DNA of 64,000 bases from an uncultured Lachnospiraceae bacterium (GTDB lineage: Bacteria > Bacillota > Clostridia > Lachnospirales > Lachnospiraceae). This document shows positions 60,437-64,000 of the stretch, in pieces. Each line of letters starts with the position of its first letter. Position 1 is the first letter of the stretch. Location: the NCBI GenBank assembly GCA_934402515.1, contig CAKRTZ010000003.1, positions 1 through 64,000 on the forward strand. Reading direction: 5' to 3'. The notes under the pieces are model-generated. The model worked only from the letters and a program-made list of their open reading frames with translations. It searched no databases and had not been told where the DNA came from. The position numbers were made by a program, and so were the translations under genes.

Positions 60437-61006
60437 ATGGAAAGAGCAAAGGCGCAAGCCGTGATCGAGGCAATTCTGTTTGCCATGGGGGAATCTGTGG
60501 AGATTTCCAGACTGGCAGATGTCATTGAAGAAGATAAAAAGGCAACGAAACAAATATTGAATGAGATGGCGGAACAATACCAGGCGGAAAACCGGGGAAT
60601 TTCTCTGATTTGGCTGGAGGACAGCGTGCAGTTATGTTCTAAAGGGGAACTTTATGAGTATCTGATTAAGATTGCCAAAGCCCCCAGAAAAGTGGTTCTT
60701 ACCGATTCTCTGATGGAAACCCTTTCCATCATTGCCTACAAGCAGCCCATTACAAGACTGGAAATTGAGAAGATTCGTGGTGTCAGCTGTGACCACGCCA
60801 TCAATCGGCTTTTGGAATATGAACTGATTACGGAACTGGGGCGAAAGGATGCGCCAGGGCGTCCCCTATTGTTTGGAACCACGGAACAATTTTTACGAAG
60901 TTTCGGCGTGAAGTCTCTGGAGGAACTGCCGGAGGTCAGCACCGTACAGTTGGAAGAATTCAAACAGCAGGCCGAAGAAGAAATAGATATGACATTGGAA
61001 ATTTAA
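60437..61006 (+). CDS. scpB: Segregation and condensation protein B
   Basis: The 189-residue accessory subunit binds ScpA in the Smc complex. It has tandem winged helices with AVIEAILFAMGESVEISRLA near the N-terminus, and LMETLSIIAYKQPITRLEIEKIRGV and GRKDAPGRPLLFGTT in the second domain. The tail is acidic (QQAEEEIDMTLEI). RBS GCAGGAGCATAGAGGG precedes the ATG. The stop overlaps the start of a 10-codon leader frame. Confidence 0.95.
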   Translation: MERAKAQAVIEAILFAMGESVEISRLADVIEEDKKATKQILNEMAEQYQAENRGISLIWLEDSVQLCSKGELYEYLIKIAKAPRKVVLTDSLMETLSIIAYKQPITRLEIEKIRGVSCDHAINRLLEYELITELGRKDAPGRPLLFGTTEQFLRSFGVKSLEELPEVSTVQLEEFKQQAEEEIDMTLEI

Positions 61007-61053
61007 TGAGAAAACAACGCTCCCTGATTTGCTTATGATGGGAGCGTATTTTG
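61006..61053 (+). promoter_or_regulatory. Possible leader peptide and attenuator hairpin before the GTPase-NYN gene
   Basis: An ATG overlapping the scpB stop (TAATG) opens a 10-codon frame MRKQRSLICL (61006-61038). Its codons span the 5' arm of a perfect 8-bp stem, ACGCTCCC (61017-61024) with GGGAGCGT (61040-61047), followed by ATTTT. The arrangement resembles the leader-peptide attenuation of ribosomal-protection genes such as tet(M), but the T-tract is short and regulation is untested. Confidence 0.4.
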
Positions 61054-61068
61054 CTTACAGGAGAACCT

Positions 61069-63741
61069 ATGAACAGACAGTGTGTACTTGGAATTGTTGC
61101 CCATGTGGATGCAGGGAAAACTACCTTGACAGAGGGCATGTTATATGAGAGTGGTACCATCCGCAAAGCAGGACGGGTCGACCATGGAGATGCCTTCCTG
61201 GATACGGATGCCATGGAAAAAGACCGGGGCATTACCATTTTTTCCAAGCAGGCGCGGATGCAGTACAAAGAACTGGATATTACCATCCTGGATACGCCGG
61301 GCCATGTGGACTTTGGTGCCGAGATGGAGCGAACTCTTCAGGTACTGGACTACTGCATTCTGGTCATCAGCGGTGCCGACGGGGTGCAGGCACACACGGA
61401 AACTCTTTGGAAACTGTTAAGACGCTATGAAATTCCCACCTTTCTTTTCATTAACAAAATGGATCAGCCCGGAACGGACCGGGAGGCGTTGCTGACTTCT
61501 TTGCAGAAAAAACTGGACAGCCGCTGTGTGGACTTTACCGGCATTTCCATAAAAGAAGAACAGATTGTGGCAGAAGGGGTGGATTTACAAACTTTTGAGG
61601 AGGCGGCAGCCACCTGCAATGAAGAAGTGTTAACCGCCTATCTGGAAACGGGAAAAATAGAACCCCTGCAGTTACGGGAGTTAATCGCAGACCGGGAACT
61701 GTTCCCCTGTTTCTTTGGCTCTGCCCTGAAAATGGAAGGGGTTACAGAATTGTTAGACGGTCTTGATTCCCTTGTGCTCTCAAAAGAATACGGGCAGGAA
61801 TTTGCTGCCAGGATTTATAAAATTTCCAGGGATGAGCAGAAAAACCGTCTGACCTGGATGAAAATTACCGGAGGAAGTCTGAAGGTACGCAGTGTGCTGG
61901 GAGAGGCACAGGAAAAAGTGACACAGATTCGTCTTTATTCTGGGGAAAAATATACTACCACAGAGGAAGTACAAGCCGGAACCATCTGTGCTGTATTGGG
62001 ACTGGACAGCACGAAAAGCGGGCAGAGCCTGGGGGCTGAGGAGGAAAGAATGGAACCGGTCTTAGAGCCGGTCATCACCTATCGCCTGGAACTGCCACCG
62101 GAAGTGGATGCCTCCCAGATGTTACCAAAACTTAAGGAAATTGAGGAAGAGGAACCGGAACTGCATATTCTCTGGGATGAGCAGTTAAAGGAAATCCAGG
62201 CACAGCTTATGGGTGAGGTACAGATTGAAATCCTCAAACGCCAGATATGGGAGCGTTTCAAGGTGGAAGTTACCTTTGGAACGGGACGGATTGTGTACCG
62301 GGAAACCATCGGCAACACGGTGGAAGGGGTGGGACACTTTGAACCTCTCCGCCATTATGCGGAAGTGCATCTGCTATTAGAACCGGGGGAACTGGGGAGC
62401 GGACTACAGTTTTTCTCTGACTGCAGTGAGGATGTGCTGGATAAAAACTGGCAGAGACTGATTCGCACCCATTTAGAGGAACGCACCCACCGGGGCGTTT
62501 TGCTAGGTGCCCCCATTACGGATATGCGGATTACCCTTTTGACCGGGCGTGCCCATCCCAAGCATACGGAGGGCGGTGATTTCCGTCAGGCAACCTATCG
62601 CGCCATCCGGCAGGGACTGATGCAGGCAGAAAATCTTCTGTTGGAGCCTTATTACAGTTACCGTCTGCAAATTCCCGAAAGTGTGATTGGACGGGCAATG
62701 AGTGATTTGGAGCGGAAAAGTGCCTCCTGCCGCATCGAGAATACGGCAGACGGGCAGGCATATTTAAGTGGTTCTGGACCGGTATCCACCTTAAACGGCT
62801 ACCAGACCGAGGTGGTGGCTTACACGAAGGGACTGGGAAAATTTACCTGTGAACTGGCGGGGTATGCCCCCTGTCACAACACCCAGGAGGTTTTGGAACA
62901 GTCCACCTATGACCCGGAGGCAGATGTGCGGAATCCTTCCTCCTCTGTATTCTGTGCCCACGGCGCAGGCTTTATTGTACCTTGGAACGAAGTACAGGAC
63001 TACATGCACTTGGAGGCAGTGTACCAGAACCCGGAGGCGGGAATCCGTAAAGAAGAAAAGGAGCCGGTGGTGTACAGCCGCAGTGCCCATGCCGTGGAAA
63101 AATGGATTGGCACCGAGGAAGTGGACGAGATTCTCAGCCGGACGCTTTATGCCAACCGGAAGAAAGAGTTCATTCCCCATAAGGGAATCCGCAGCCGGAG
63201 AGTCATCACGGCACCGGAACCCAGGGAAGTGGAATACCGTCCCAGTACTGATATCAGGGAAGAATATCTCCTGGTGGATGGCTACAATGTCATCCATGCC
63301 TGGAAGGAACTACGGGAGCTGTCCCAGCGTAATATGGATAGTGCCAGGGATAAGCTGATGGACATTTTGTGCAACTATCAGGGAATGAAAAAATGTGAAG
63401 TCATTGTGGTGTTTGACGCTTACAAAGTGACGGGGCATGCCACCGATTACTTTGATTATCATAATATCCATGTGGTGTATACCAAGGAGGCGGAGACCGC
63501 CGACCAGTTTATTGAAAAATTTGCCCATTCCAATAAGGGCAGATACCGGATCCGGGTGGCCACCTCCGATGGACTGGAACAGATTATCATCAGAGGGCAG
63601 GGCTGTCTGCTGGTTTCCTCCAGGGAGTTTGAGGAGGAAGTGCGGGCTGCAGAACAGAACCTCCGGGAAGATTATCTGGAAAAGCAGAAAGGAAATGATT
63701 GCTTTCATCACGTTAATGTGCTAAAATACACTGGATTGTAG
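61069..63741 (+). CDS. TetM/EF-G-like translational GTPase fused to a C-terminal NYN (YacP-like) nuclease domain
   Basis: The 890-residue protein has an EF-G/TetM-type N-terminal part (about 1-650). It carries G1 AHVDAGKTT, G3 DTPGHVDFG and G4 NKMD, an OB-fold domain near 250-340, and later EF-G-like domains (GRIVYRETIGNTVEGVGHF, PVSTLNGYQTEVV). A roughly 80-residue linker leads to a NYN domain (about 730-870). Acidic residues expected for nuclease activity are in LLVDGYNVIHAW, VFDAYK, ETADQFIEK and VATSDGLEQ. The first half resembles ribosomal-protection proteins, the second YacP/Rae1, which cleaves mRNA at the ribosome. RBS ACAGGAGA fixes ATG 61069. Tetracycline protection cannot be assumed. 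Confidence 0.88.
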   Translation: MNRQCVLGIVAHVDAGKTTLTEGMLYESGTIRKAGRVDHGDAFLDTDAMEKDRGITIFSKQARMQYKELDITILDTPGHVDFGAEMERTLQVLDYCILVISGADGVQAHTETLWKLLRRYEIPTFLFINKMDQPGTDREALLTSLQKKLDSRCVDFTGISIKEEQIVAEGVDLQTFEEAAATCNEEVLTAYLETGKIEPLQLRELIADRELFPCFFGSALKMEGVTELLDGLDSLVLSKEYGQEFAARIYKISRDEQKNRLTWMKITGGSLKVRSVLGEAQEKVTQIRLYSGEKYTTTEEVQAGTICAVLGLDSTKSGQSLGAEEERMEPVLEPVITYRLELPPEVDASQMLPKLKEIEEEEPELHILWDEQLKEIQAQLMGEVQIEILKRQIWERFKVEVTFGTGRIVYRETIGNTVEGVGHFEPLRHYAEVHLLLEPGELGSGLQFFSDCSEDVLDKNWQRLIRTHLEERTHRGVLLGAPITDMRITLLTGRAHPKHTEGGDFRQATYRAIRQGLMQAENLLLEPYYSYRLQIPESVIGRAMSDLERKSASCRIENTADGQAYLSGSGPVSTLNGYQTEVVAYTKGLGKFTCELAGYAPCHNTQEVLEQSTYDPEADVRNPSSSVFCAHGAGFIVPWNEVQDYMHLEAVYQNPEAGIRKEEKEPVVYSRSAHAVEKWIGTEEVDEILSRTLYANRKKEFIPHKGIRSRRVITAPEPREVEYRPSTDIREEYLLVDGYNVIHAWKELRELSQRNMDSARDKLMDILCNYQGMKKCEVIVVFDAYKVTGHATDYFDYHNIHVVYTKEAETADQFIEKFAHSNKGRYRIRVATSDGLEQIIIRGQGCLLVSSREFEEEVRAAEQNLREDYLEKQKGNDCFHHVNVLKYTGL

Positions 63742-63748
63742 AAGATAC

Positions 63749-63814
63749 AAGGAGGAAAATCCTCTGCTCGTCAGAGGACTCGCATTTTGCTTTGCAAAAC
63801 AAGGAGGATTTATT
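63749..63814 (+). repeat. Structured leader repeat with embedded RBS, second instance
   Basis: CAAGGAGGAAAATCCTCTG at 63749 leads into the perfect palindrome TCCTCTG-CTCGT-CAGAGGA, then TCGCATTTTGC-TTT-GCAAAA and CAAGGAGGATTTATT, ending at the ATG of the lipoprotein gene. It aligns along its whole length with the minus-strand repeat at 76-175. The hairpin before the second CAAGGAGG has changed bases on both arms (TTTTGC/GCAAAA here, TTTTCC/GGAAAA there). Confidence 0.75.
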
Positions 63815-64000
63815 ATGAAGAAAAAGATGTTGGCTGTCTTAATGGCAGCATGTGTGATGACCACCATGAGCGGCTGTGGAAACAGCAGCAATGCAGGCAC
63901 AGAGACAACAAGTGATGCCGAGACCGGAAGTGCAGAGACCACTGCCCAGGAAGAAACCACAGCAGAGGATACCGCCGCTGTAACAACCGATGGCGCTGTT
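63815..64000 (+). CDS. Lipoprotein, probably a solute-binding protein (partial, runs off the right edge)
   Basis: The first 62 codons show a lipoprotein signal peptide, KKKMLAVLMAACVMTTMSGC, with lipidated Cys at 21. A Thr/Glu/Ala-rich linker follows (TETTSDAETGSAETTAQ). Such N-termini are typical of Firmicute ABC substrate-binding lipoproteins, though the folded domain is outside the window. RBS AAGGAGG is supplied by the leader repeat. Confidence 0.75.
   Translation, partial: MKKKMLAVLMAACVMTTMSGCGNSSNAGTETTSDAETGSAETTAQEETTAEDTAAVTTDGAV

Noticed and set aside
61069..63741. Acquired tetracycline resistance determinant
   Set aside because: It sits directly after scpAB, with codon use like its neighbours and a large C-terminal fusion; known tet ribosomal-protection genes encode about 640 residues without a NYN domain.

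Overview
The window looks like a chromosomal segment from an anaerobic Firmicute, most likely a gut Lachnospiraceae (Clostridia). The reasons are the gene order HI0933-type flavoprotein, cmk, ispH, rpsA; a class III (oxygen-sensitive) ribonucleotide reductase nrdDG; the paired radical-SAM proteins of the TIGR03960/TIGR03936 type next to RNase G; a NifU-like/GGGtGRT gene pair; and moderate GC with strong AGGAGG ribosome binding sites. No phage genes, transposase, integrase, rRNA or CRISPR array is visible. Family names are recalled from sequence motifs; no search was run.

Layout. 1-1.1 kb: start of a small membrane-protein gene read leftward, a tandem 50-bp repeat, and a ParE/RelE toxin-antitoxin pair. 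1.2-9 kb: DUF512 radical-SAM protein, TetR and RpiR regulators, then flavoprotein, cmk, ispH, rpsA and cheR on one strand. 9-16.2 kb: a small membrane protein, two radical-SAM-associated proteins, a short RNase G, a Nudix hydrolase, a D,D-carboxypeptidase, and mntP behind a yybP-ykoY-type manganese riboswitch. 16.2-23 kb: nrdDG behind a promoter overlapped by an NrdR box, then cls, DUF1015, mscS and tRNA-Thr. 23-34 kb: dipeptide epimerase, DUF815 ATPase, HAD phosphatase, PlsC, a MarR-ABC-ABC-S66 peptidase cluster, and an ABC permease/ATPase pair. 34-46 kb: argH-asd, an EAL protein coupled to a DUF234 ATPase, topoisomerase III with four C-terminal repeats, a hexapeptide-repeat protein, and the NifU-like/GGGtGRT pair.

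46-56.6 kb is the accessory region. It begins with a collapsed BREX defence locus: an XRE regulator, the N-terminus of brxA, an AlbA/Schlafen ATPase, about 50 codons of pglZ joined to the last 214 codons of brxL. A 163-bp sequence carrying the 5' end of a D,D-carboxypeptidase gene follows. Next come an MBL-fold hydrolase, a complete sugar ABC importer with LacI and a DUF1861 (MTP-like) enzyme, and the C-terminal remnant of a type III restriction subunit. The same 163-bp sequence then recurs, attached this time to the intact carboxypeptidase gene. The two copies mark a recombination boundary or a defence-island hot spot.

56.5-64 kb returns to core genes: carboxypeptidase, inositol-monophosphatase-like and metallophosphoesterase genes, scpAB, a TetM/EF-G-like GTPase fused to a C-terminal NYN (YacP-like) nuclease domain behind a possible attenuator, and the start of a lipoprotein gene. 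That lipoprotein gene carries the same RBS-bearing leader repeat seen at the left edge of the window.
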